Below the pieces are notes generated by a model. It had not been told where the DNA came from. It saw nothing but the letters and a program-made list of their open reading frames with translations, and made no database searches. Position numbers and translations under genes: made by a program. From Lysobacterales bacterium (lineage in GTDB: Bacteria; Pseudomonadota; Gammaproteobacteria; Xanthomonadales; Rhodanobacteraceae): a stretch of DNA of 58,911 nt. Below are positions 1 to 7,562 of this stretch, piece after piece. Each line of letters opens with the position of its first letter. The first letter of the stretch is position 1. The DNA is taken from NCBI GenBank assembly GCA_002632325.1, contig NSJK01000021.1:1-58911 (forward strand), read 5' to 3'.

Positions 1-1295
1 GCCCACCCGTTGTTGCCGAAAGCGGTCTCGGCATAACCGTTGGTCTTGAGCTTGGCCACCGCGACACCATAACCACAGCTGGACCACGAACTCTTGGCCG
101 CTGCAATGAGATAGGTCTCGTACGTGCACATTGCCGGCGTGGTTCCACCGCAAATCGGCTTGAGCGTGATGTCAAGCAACACGTTGCTGCGCGTGCCAAG
201 GGAATCGAACACGGTATGGCTGGTGCCGTTGATGCCCCAGCTCGTGATGAAATTGCCATCCCAGTCGAGATTGAACACAAACAAGTGACCTTCGCTGGTC
301 GCGTACTGATACTGACCGGCAATGAACAGCATCGGCACCCCACCGTTGACAATCGGGCCTGAAGCCATGCGCTTGGGGGCCGTGCTGCACCTCTGGTTTC
401 CACCACTGCCGCAGATGTTCATGTTCAGGACGTTCGCGCCATAGCTACCGAAGCTGTTGTCGAGGCTCGGCGCCTGGTCGCCTTGTCCAGCGAGGTAACG
501 CTTCAGAACGACACTGGAGTAGCCATCGTCGCCGACCCGGTTGCTTACGACCACCAGTTCGTTACGGGACGTACTGAAGGCAAGGTCGATCGCTTCCTCG
601 GGCCCGAGACCGTCCAAGACAGAGGTGGCCGCCACCCAGCCACCATCGAGGCGCACCTTGAGCAATACGGCATCGAGATCATCCGAATAGAAGCTGTAAC
701 CCGCGGTGATCCACAGGTAGCCGTTGTGTTCCTGCATCGAAGTGATGCTGGTGTACTTGCCTTCTGCGGCGTTCGGATACACCAGCCAGTTCTTGTCTGC
801 ATCGGTTCTCGTTGACGGTGCGGCCGTCCAGGGCACCCGATCGCCACTGGGGGTGTAGCGCGCCAGGCCGATATTGAACGTGGTCGGGCTGACCGCTTGA
901 CCGAGCTTGGGCACGAGTGCGGCAACGATCACGTCGCCATTGGCCAGGCGAATCACGCGCTGGCCGTCCTTGGCGGTGGAAACGGCCGGCAAGGGCCAAT
1001 TGCGCGTCGTCCCGAAGCCGTCGGTCACGGTGCCGCCGCTGCCGAACGCGCTGTCCAGGACGAAGGGGTCCTGGTCCAGGGGGCTGGCGAGCAGTTGCAA
1101 CGGCTGGCTCCAGGGCGTGTCTTGCGCATGCGCCTGCAAGGCGATGGGCGCCACCGCGGCCTCGTCGACATGGGCGGGCACGGCCGCTGCCACCTGGCCC
1201 GGCAGGCTCGCGATTGGCAGCGGGGATGCCGTCGCGGGCACGGCGAGCCACGGCAGCATCAGCACAAGGATGCCGTACAGGATGGTCTTGGACAT
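1..1295 (-). CDS. Secreted delta-60 repeat protein (3' end outside window)
   Basis: The frame is open from an ATG at 1295 down to base 1, at least 431 residues, so the C-terminus is missing. AGGAG lies 7 bases before the ATG. The N-terminus is a classic signal peptide (MSKTILYGILVLMLPWLAVP, then an ATA-SP cleavage site), so the protein is exported. Two segments match the delta-60 repeat consensus, which reads roughly D-x-x-FG-x-x-G: DSAFGSGGTV near residue 82 and AETAFGNNGW at the window edge. Such proteins form beta-propeller-like surface or periplasmic domains and often hold many repeats. Cysteine pairs in the second half (CGSGG, CGGTT) suggest disulfides. No catalytic motif is seen. The next gene on the same strand, the autotransporter esterase, ends 126 bases upstream; co-transcription is possible. 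The molecular role is unknown. Confidence 0.75.
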   Translation of the reverse strand, partial: MSKTILYGILVLMLPWLAVPATASPLPIASLPGQVAAAVPAHVDEAAVAPIALQAHAQDTPWSQPLQLLASPLDQDPFVLDSAFGSGGTVTDGFGTTRNWPLPAVSTAKDGQRVIRLANGDVIVAALVPKLGQAVSPTTFNIGLARYTPSGDRVPWTAAPSTRTDADKNWLVYPNAAEGKYTSITSMQEHNGYLWITAGYSFYSDDLDAVLLKVRLDGGWVAATSVLDGLGPEEAIDLAFSTSRNELVVVSNRVGDDGYSSVVLKRYLAGQGDQAPSLDNSFGSYGANVLNMNICGSGGNQRCSTAPKRMASGPIVNGGVPMLFIAGQYQYATSEGHLFVFNLDWDGNFITSWGINGTSHTVFDSLGTRSNVLLDITLKPICGGTTPAMCTYETYLIAAAKSSWSSCGYGVAVAKLKTNGYAETAFGNNGW

Positions 1296-1421
1296 GGTGT
1301 TGCTCCTTCGGGTTGGTTGCGGAAAGTTCCAGATCACGGGAATCAAGGTTTCATGGGCGCCGCCCGGTGCCGCGCGTTGTGCCACCAAGCCTTGGCTCGG
1401 CACGGGCACCGGCGCGGCGTG

Positions 1422-3326
1422 TCAGAAGCGCAAGGCCAGGCCCAGGCTCAGGCTGTCGATGCGCTGGCTGGCATCGGAGTAGCGGCCGTCGTAGCCGATC
1501 CAGCCGGAGAATTCGGGCGTGAACCGGGCGCTCACGCCGATGCCGACGCTGCCCCAACTCTTGTCAGGCACGAACCCGGGCAGGGCGAATCGGCCAGGCA
1601 TGCTGACCAGCCCCGCACTGACTTCACGCGGGTCGGCATCGTTGTCGCGATTCCAGGCGATGCGCGCCCAGGGATGCAGCCCGGTATTGCCCGCTTGCGT
1701 GCTGCCGACCACTTGCCAGCCCAGCGTCCCAACCAGAGAGCGCCGCGTCTGCTGGCCGAACCGCATGGTCGCCGCGTCGTTGCCGGCCTCGGCATAGCCA
1801 TCGACGCGGATGCGCTGCCAGGCAAGCTCGGCGTAGGGGCCGGTTTTCCAATCGTGCAGGTCGAACCAACCGCCGCCGCCGAGCGTGAAGGCGGAGTGCG
1901 AGCCGGAACTGTCGCCACGCTCGTGACGCAGGCTCGGGCCGATCGCGATGTCACGGCGGATGTCGCTGAAGTCGAGGTCACCGATGCTGGCGCTGGCGCC
2001 CACGTAGGCATGCGACCACTGCCACGCGGCATAGCCGCTGAGCATGAGATCGCGCAATTTGAAACTGCCCATGCCGCCGGCGAAGTCGTTGTTCTGGCGG
2101 CTCGCGGTGAATGCAAGACCGACGCTCAAGGCTTCGCCCGGATGCACGTCGGCGCCGATCGTGAATTGGTTGAGGTCGTTGCGGCTTTGCGGTGAATTGA
2201 CCTGCGCATCCAGCCGCTGCCGCGCGTAGCCGTAATCGGCCCAGGCTTGCCAGCCATTGCCCGATGCGCCGGCGGCGCGCGCCGCGATCCGGTTGCGCAA
2301 ACTGCGATCGACACCTTGGCGGATCGCCAGCGGCGCCTCGCCGAGCAGGGAAATCTGGCCGGGCGCGAGGATGATCGACTCGGCATATTGCGCGAGCATC
2401 GCGTGGGCGGCGCTGCCCGGGTGGGCGAAGTCGGCGAACAGGTGGGTGTTTTCCGCGCCCGGCGCATAGGTGTAGGGCGCGCCCGAGCCCTGCGGGCCAC
2501 ACTCGATCGCCACGGCTTCCATGCCGCAGGCCGGCATCGCCATGTCGCTGAAGCCGTAGCGCGCGGGGTCGGCGACGAATTCGTTGAACAAGCCGAACAG
2601 GTTGACCGGGATGAGGTTGACGCCGGTGTTGGCCAAGCCGGCGGCGAGGGCCTGGTTGTAGGCCACGGTCATTTCGGTGAGCTGGCCGGCCACGTCCGGG
2701 CCGAGCGCGGCGATGTCGGGCGACAGGCCCAGGTCGGGCAGGTTGAACACCATCACGTAGCGCGCACCGGCCTGGCCGAGTCTTTCGATCATGCCCAGCT
2801 CGGCGTGTGCGGCGGCATCGATCATGGCCTGCGCTTCAGCGGGCGTGATCACACCCATGCCAGCGAGCGTGAACGCGCCGAACACATCGTTGGAACCACC
2901 GACGATCGTGTACAGGGCGTGGGGATCGGCGCGGCCACCGCTGGCCGCCAGGCTCGCTTCCAGCTGCGCGGGCAGCGGCACCACGAACGGCGGCGTGTCG
3001 GGCGGGTTCTCGCCCATGCCGGCGTAGGCGATCGCGTAGTTGCCGCCGCCCTGGAGCGAGGGCAGCAGCGGCAGGCCGAGGAAGCTGGCGATGTTCTCGA
3101 CCGCGACATGCCCGGGATTGGTGGTGAAGCGGGAGATCTCCGGCAGTTCCAGCGCGAGGGCGAAGTTGCCGCCGTCACTGAAGCTGTCGCCGAACACCAC
3201 CATGCTCGAGAACATGCCCTGGTGGACGGATGGGGGCGTCTGCGCCGCCGCGGTGGTGGCGGTCAGGCCCAGCGGCGCGGCTATACTGGCAAGCGTGATG
3301 GCAACGCTCAGTGCTCGCAGTTTCAT
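1422..3326 (-). CDS. GDSL-family esterase/lipase autotransporter
   Basis: This 634-residue protein is a type Va autotransporter with an SGNH-hydrolase passenger, like EstA/EstP. The ATG at 3326 was chosen because GAGGAA sits 7 bases upstream and a signal peptide follows (MKLRALSVAITLASIAAPLG, ending TTAAAQ). The catalytic serine is in the block-I motif GDSFSDGG (Ser48). The oxyanion-hole Asn is in GGSNDVFG (about 146). The Asp-His pair lies in FADFAHPG (Asp299, His302). From about residue 360 the sequence becomes an alternating beta-barrel ending in LGLALRF with a terminal Phe, the usual outer-membrane signal recognised by BAM. The expected role is hydrolysis of ester-linked lipids at the cell surface. 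It is transcribed away from the sigma factor at 3525 across a 198-bp intergenic region. Confidence 0.92.
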   Translation of the reverse strand: MKLRALSVAITLASIAAPLGLTATTAAAQTPPSVHQGMFSSMVVFGDSFSDGGNFALALELPEISRFTTNPGHVAVENIASFLGLPLLPSLQGGGNYAIAYAGMGENPPDTPPFVVPLPAQLEASLAASGGRADPHALYTIVGGSNDVFGAFTLAGMGVITPAEAQAMIDAAAHAELGMIERLGQAGARYVMVFNLPDLGLSPDIAALGPDVAGQLTEMTVAYNQALAAGLANTGVNLIPVNLFGLFNEFVADPARYGFSDMAMPACGMEAVAIECGPQGSGAPYTYAPGAENTHLFADFAHPGSAAHAMLAQYAESIILAPGQISLLGEAPLAIRQGVDRSLRNRIAARAAGASGNGWQAWADYGYARQRLDAQVNSPQSRNDLNQFTIGADVHPGEALSVGLAFTASRQNNDFAGGMGSFKLRDLMLSGYAAWQWSHAYVGASASIGDLDFSDIRRDIAIGPSLRHERGDSSGSHSAFTLGGGGWFDLHDWKTGPYAELAWQRIRVDGYAEAGNDAATMRFGQQTRRSLVGTLGWQVVGSTQAGNTGLHPWARIAWNRDNDADPREVSAGLVSMPGRFALPGFVPDKSWGSVGIGVSARFTPEFSGWIGYDGRYSDASQRIDSLSLGLALRF

Positions 3327-3524
3327 GGCAGGTTCCTCGGCAACGGGGTGAAATGGCCGATCCACGGTGGATCGCTTGGCGGGAACAGGACTCGTCGACA
3401 CCGGCTCCGCGCTTGCGGGCACCTGGCGACAGTCATCCTCCCGACCGGCATAGGCGCAAACGCCGGACCAAAACGGCCATCGCTGCCGAAAAAACTTTTT
3501 GCGCGCAGACCAGGGGCTGTGGAC

Positions 3525-4091
3525 GTGGCAACAGGAACTTCAGACGTCACCACGCTCCTGGCCGCCTGGCGGGCCGGCGATGAGGCCGCGCTCGCGCAGT
3601 TGACCGAGCGCGTCTACGCCGAGCTGCACCGCATCGCGCACCACCACATGCGCAACGAGCGCCGCGCCGACAGCCTGCAGACGACCGCACTGGTCAACGA
3701 GGCCTGGCTGCGCCTGGCCGATGCCAGCGCGATCGAGGGGCGCGATCGCCTGCAGTTCTTCGCGCTGGCCTCGCAGGTGATGCGGCGCGTGCTGGTGGAT
3801 GCGGCGCGCGCGCGCGACGCGCACAAGCGCGGCGGCGCCGTGCAGCACGTCGAGCTCGACGAGGCAGCCCTCGTGCCGGGCACGCCGGACCGCGACATCG
3901 TCGCCCTCGACGAAGCCTTGACCGCGTTCGCGCACATCGCGCCGCGTCAGGCGCAAGTGGTCGAATTGCGGTATTTCGGCGGACTCACCGAGGACGAAAC
4001 CGCCACTGCGCTGGACACCTCGCCGCGCACCGTGCGCCGCGACTGGGAGCTGGCCAAGGCGTGGCTGGCGCGCGAACTGGCGCGTGCATGA
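3525..4091 (+). CDS. ECF-type RNA polymerase sigma factor
   Basis: A sigma-70 of the ECF group, about 188 residues. Region 2 shows the typical run YAELHRIAHHHMRNER, then TTALVNEAWLRL, and region 4 the helix-turn-helix DETATALDTSPRTVRRDW. These are the hallmarks of the ECF subfamily that sits beside Ser/Thr kinases (TIGR02999-like, with QTTALVNEAYLRL). No anti-sigma factor is nearby; members of this group are thought to be controlled by the neighbouring kinase instead. The start is uncertain: GTG at 3525 has AGGGG 8 bases upstream and gives a normal length, while another GTG lies at 3519. The open frame continues far upstream without stops, but that part has no sigma-like sequence. The end overlaps or closely precedes the kinase gene, so both are probably co-transcribed. 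Confidence 0.88.
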   Translation: MATGTSDVTTLLAAWRAGDEAALAQLTERVYAELHRIAHHHMRNERRADSLQTTALVNEAWLRLADASAIEGRDRLQFFALASQVMRRVLVDAARARDAHKRGGAVQHVELDEAALVPGTPDRDIVALDEALTAFAHIAPRQAQVVELRYFGGLTEDETATALDTSPRTVRRDWELAKAWLARELARA

Positions 4092-4107
4092 CGTCGATGG
4101 CCGCCGC

Positions 4108-7026
4108 ATGAACCCGGCACGCTTCGAGCAGATTGCCGAGCTCTACCACAGCCTGCGCGAACGCAGCGCGCAGGAGCGCACGACGATCCTGCGCGAAGTC
4201 GATCCGGAGCTGCGGCGCGAGGTGGAATCGCTGCTTGCACAGGCCACCGGCGACGGCTTCCTTGAACGACCCGTGTTCACGCAGGCCTTGTCCGCGTTGA
4301 GCGCGCCGGCTGCGCCCGCGCTGAACGCGGGCGATGTGCTGGGGCCCTATCGCATCGAGCAAAAACTCGGTGAGGGCGGCATGGGCGAGGTGTACCGGGC
4401 GATCGACACGCGGCTGGGTCGCGCGGTCGCCATCAAGCTCGTGCACGCGCGCTTCAGCGACCGCTTCCGGCGCGAGGCGCAGGCCATTTCCGCGCTCAAC
4501 CATCCCAATATCTGCACGCTCTTCGACATCGGCCCGAATTTCATGGTGATGGAGCTGGTCGAGGGCGAGACCCTGGCAGCGCGCCTGCGCGCAGGCGCGA
4601 TGCCGGTCGGCACCGCGCTCGAATATGCAAAGCAGATCCTGAGCGGACTGATCCAGGCACACGCCAAGGGCATCGTCCACCGCGATCTCAAGCCGGGCAA
4701 TCTCATGCTCGCGCCGAGCGGGATCAAGATCCTCGATTTCGGTCTGGCCAAGTCGCTCCACGACGAAACGCTCACTGCCACCGGCCTCATCATGGGCACG
4801 CCCGGCTATGCCGCACCCGAGCAGCGCCAAGGCCGCACCGGCGACCAGCGTTCGGACATCTACTCATTCGGTTGCGTGCTCCACGAGATGCTGACCGGCA
4901 GCCGCGTCGGGCCCTACCGCAAGGCCATCGTCTCGCGACGACTCGATGCGATCATCGAACGCTGCCTGGAAGAAGACCCGCAGCGGCGCTGGTCGTCGGT
5001 GGATGCACTCGCCCAGGCGCTGGCACAGGTGAAGGCTGCCGATGGCTGGCGCGAGCGCACGCTTGCTGCGGGGCTCGGGTTCGTACGCAGCCACCCTGCC
5101 TGGACGCTCGGCATCGCGGGCCTGCTCGCTGCAACCGTGCTGGCGCTGGCATGGCGATCGCCCGGTCCAGGCACGCGCATGTTGACCGACAAGGACAGCC
5201 TCGTGCTGGCCGATTTCAGCAACCGCACCGGCGATCCGGTATTCGACGGTTCGCTGCGCCAGGGCCTTTCCGTGCAACTGGAACAGTCGCCGTTGCTTTC
5301 CATCATTCCCGAAAGCCGCGCGCGCCAGGCGCTCGCATTGATGAACCAGCCGGCCGACGCGAAGCTGACGTCGGCGATCGCCCAGGACCTGTGCCAGCGC
5401 GTGGGCAGCGCCGCCGTGGTTGAAGGCAGCATCGTCCAGGTCGGTGCGCCCTATCAGCTCACGCTGCGCGCGATCGATTGCAGCAACGGCGCGACCATCG
5501 CCAGTACCGAGGCGATCGCGCAGGACAAGAGCCGCGTACTCGAAGCCTTGGGCAAGGCGTCCACGCGCATTCGCGTGGCGCTGGGCGAATCGCTGGGCAG
5601 CGTGCAGCGCCACGACACGCCATTGGAGCTGGCCACCACATCCTCGCTGGATGCGCTCAAGGCCTACAGCGAGGGCATGGGCGCGATGCGTGCCGGCGAC
5701 GAGCCGGCCGCGGCCATCGCGCTGTTCAAGCGCGCCATCGAGCTCGATCCGCAGTTTGCACTCGCCTACGGCGCGCTCACGATCGAGTACACCAACCGCG
5801 GCGAATCACTCATCGCCGCCGACTATGCGCGCAAGGCCTACGCCTTGCGCGACAAGGTCAGCGAGCAGGAGAAATACTTCATCACCGCGCGCTACGGGCG
5901 TTCGGGCACGGGCGACATCGAACTCGCCGTGCAGGCCTGCCAGGCCTGGATCCAGGCCTATCCGCGCGTGCTGATGCCACGCCTCCTGCTGGCAGGCTCG
6001 ATCTATCCGGTGATCGGCGACTACACCAAGGCATCCGCACAGGGCGCCGAAGCGGTACGCATGGCGCCGACCATGGCGATCGCCCACGTGCTGTTGATGG
6101 ACAACCTCATCGCACAGGACCAGATCGAGCAGGCCAAGGCAGCCTATGCCAAGGCGCAAGAACTCAAGCTGCAGTCGCCCTTCTTCGCCCTCGAGCTGTA
6201 CCAGCTGGCCTTCCTGCACGACGATCAATCCGGCATGGCAAGGCAAGTCGCGCAGGCCGCTGGGCAGCCCGTGATCGCGCACTCGATGTTGGCGCTGGCC
6301 GCCGAAACCGCAGCCTGGCAGGGGCGCCTGCGGCAGGCGCGGGCGCTTTCCGAACAGGCCATGGATCAGGCGCGACGTGACGGCGCAACCGAGCCGCGTG
6401 CGACCTACCAGGCGATGGCGGCATTGCGCGAGGCGCAGTTCGGGAACGCACAAGAGGCCCAGGAGCGCGCCCGTTCCGCGCTCGAATGGACACCTTCGCG
6501 CGACGTGCAATTCGGCGCCGCGCTGACCTTCGCATTTGCCGGCAACGTCGCACAGGCGCAGGCATTGACCGACGCCCTCGCCAGCCAGTATCCGCAAGAC
6601 ACGCTCGTGCAATCCAACTATCTGCCCGTCCTGCGCAGCAAGCTCGCGCTCGATCACGGCGACGCGAGCCAGGCACTGGACTTGCTGCGCAACAGCTCGG
6701 CGCATGAATTGGCCATGACGCGTTCGAGCCTGCTCGGCTGGACTTCGCTCTACCCCATCTTCCTGCGTGGCGAAGCCCTGCTGGCGCTGCAAAGACCGCA
6801 GGAAGCGGCCGCCGAATTCGGGCGGATCCTGAGCCAGCGCGGGCTCGTCCTGAATTATCCGATCGGACTCATGGCGCGCTTGCGCCAAGCGCAGGCACTG
6901 GCGCAAGCCGGCCAGGTCAAGGAGGCCGCCAGCGCCTATGCGAGGCTGCTCGCACAGTGGAAGGACGCCGATCCCGACCTGCCCGTGCTCGGCCAGGCAC
7001 GCGCCGAAGCCGCAAGACTGCCCTGA
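4108..7026 (+). CDS. Membrane Ser/Thr protein kinase with TPR-rich C-terminal region
   Basis: A 972-residue Hanks-type kinase. Glycine loop GEGGMGEVY (from residue 88), ATP-binding Lys110 in VAIK, catalytic HRDLKPGN (from His191) and DFG (Asp210) are all intact, so the kinase should be active. One transmembrane helix lies at about 331-349. The exterior part begins with a FlgO/TolB-like segment (LVLADFSNRTGDPVFDG) and continues with tetratricopeptide-like helices to the end. The first 70 residues are the helical leader often seen in kinases next to ECF sigma factors (FEQIAELYHSL). ATG 4108 is preferred; a GTG at 4084 would overlap the sigma gene by 8 bases. Between the DIYSFG helix and the C-terminal kinase motif (LEEDPQRRW) the C-lobe looks roughly 15-20 residues shorter than usual. 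A likely target is the upstream sigma factor, by analogy with such pairs. Confidence 0.9.
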   Translation: MNPARFEQIAELYHSLRERSAQERTTILREVDPELRREVESLLAQATGDGFLERPVFTQALSALSAPAAPALNAGDVLGPYRIEQKLGEGGMGEVYRAIDTRLGRAVAIKLVHARFSDRFRREAQAISALNHPNICTLFDIGPNFMVMELVEGETLAARLRAGAMPVGTALEYAKQILSGLIQAHAKGIVHRDLKPGNLMLAPSGIKILDFGLAKSLHDETLTATGLIMGTPGYAAPEQRQGRTGDQRSDIYSFGCVLHEMLTGSRVGPYRKAIVSRRLDAIIERCLEEDPQRRWSSVDALAQALAQVKAADGWRERTLAAGLGFVRSHPAWTLGIAGLLAATVLALAWRSPGPGTRMLTDKDSLVLADFSNRTGDPVFDGSLRQGLSVQLEQSPLLSIIPESRARQALALMNQPADAKLTSAIAQDLCQRVGSAAVVEGSIVQVGAPYQLTLRAIDCSNGATIASTEAIAQDKSRVLEALGKASTRIRVALGESLGSVQRHDTPLELATTSSLDALKAYSEGMGAMRAGDEPAAAIALFKRAIELDPQFALAYGALTIEYTNRGESLIAADYARKAYALRDKVSEQEKYFITARYGRSGTGDIELAVQACQAWIQAYPRVLMPRLLLAGSIYPVIGDYTKASAQGAEAVRMAPTMAIAHVLLMDNLIAQDQIEQAKAAYAKAQELKLQSPFFALELYQLAFLHDDQSGMARQVAQAAGQPVIAHSMLALAAETAAWQGRLRQARALSEQAMDQARRDGATEPRATYQAMAALREAQFGNAQEAQERARSALEWTPSRDVQFGAALTFAFAGNVAQAQALTDALASQYPQDTLVQSNYLPVLRSKLALDHGDASQALDLLRNSSAHELAMTRSSLLGWTSLYPIFLRGEALLALQRPQEAAAEFGRILSQRGLVLNYPIGLMARLRQAQALAQAGQVKEAASAYARLLAQWKDADPDLPVLGQARAEAARLP

Positions 7027-7036
7027 CGCGGCATCA

Positions 7037-7072
7037 GCACGGGCGCGCATCGCCGGGCGTGGCTGCCCGTGC
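7037..7072 (+). terminator. Possible terminator after the sigma/kinase operon
   Basis: GCACGGGC (7037-7044) and GCCCGTGC (7065-7072) form a perfect 8-bp stem 11 bases after the kinase stop codon. A short T-containing run (GTTCTT) follows. There is no long T tract, so this could also be a simple mRNA-stabilising hairpin. Confidence 0.45.
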
Positions 7073-7092
7073 GCGTTCTTGCAGAAAGCGCC

Positions 7093-7124
7093 TTGACTCT
7101 GGACCACGCTCCAGGGTTTAGGCT
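7093..7124 (+). promoter_or_regulatory. MerR-family metal-responsive promoter/operator
   Basis: A TTGACT -35 box (7093-7098) and a TAGGCT -10 box (7119-7124) are separated by a 20-bp spacer, longer than the normal 17. The spacer contains the inverted repeat CTGGA-N6-TCCAG (7099-7114). Overlong spacers with such a dyad are the signature of promoters that MerR-type regulators untwist when metal is bound. From memory, the half-sites and the 20-bp spacing match the E. coli ZntR operator more closely than the CueR operator, which has a 19-bp spacer. The site lies 27 bases before the regulator gene, so the regulator and copA are probably one autoregulated operon. Confidence 0.85.
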
Positions 7125-7151
7125 AGACATCGGATCAAGGCGGAGGCGCAC

Positions 7152-7562
7152 ATGGGCGCATTCACGATCGGCGAAGTCGCGCGGCGCGCCGCAATCAGCA
7201 TCGACACCGTGCGCTACTACGAACGCCGACATTTGTTGCCGGCGCCGGCGCGGCGCGCATCGGGCTATCGCCAGTATGGCGATGAGGATGTGCAGCGCCT
7301 GCGTTTCATCCGTCGCGCCAAGGCACTCGGCTTCGCGCTTGAAGACATTCGCAGCCTGCTCGATCTGTCGATCGACCATGAGCGCGGCGTGCACGGCCTG
7401 CGCGCGCGCACCGAGGCCAAGCTTGCCGACATCGACGCGCGCATCGCGCAATTGCAGAAGATGCGACGTGGCCTGCGCCAGCTCGTCGCCGACTGCCCCG
7501 GCAGCGGCGCCCTCGATCATTGCCCGATACTGGCCGCCCTGGGCGGCAAGGAGCCCGCATGA
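7152..7562 (+). CDS. MerR-family heavy-metal-responsive regulator
   Basis: A 136-residue MerR regulator. The winged helix-turn-helix is at the N-terminus ([20 protein letters not shown]), then RGYRQY-type wing residues ([15 protein letters not shown]), the dimerisation helix, and a metal-binding loop near the C-terminus with two cysteines ([14 protein letters not shown]). GGAGG precedes the ATG. It likely senses Cu+, Zn2+ or another soft metal and activates the promoter at 7093-7124. The residue that usually separates monovalent (Ser) from divalent (Cys) sensors, at the start of the dimerisation helix, reads Val-His here ([10 protein letters not shown]), so metal choice cannot be read from the sequence. 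The stop overlaps the copA start as ATGA, which implies translational coupling. Confidence 0.93.
   Translation: MGAFTIGEVARRAAISIDTVRYYERRHLLPAPARRASGYRQYGDEDVQRLRFIRRAKALGFALEDIRSLLDLSIDHERGVHGLRARTEAKLADIDARIAQLQKMRRGLRQLVADCPGSGALDHCPILAALGGKEPA

Noticed and set aside
2247..3524. Upstream extension of the ECF sigma factor frame
   Set aside because: It is antisense to the autotransporter and far longer than any ECF sigma factor.
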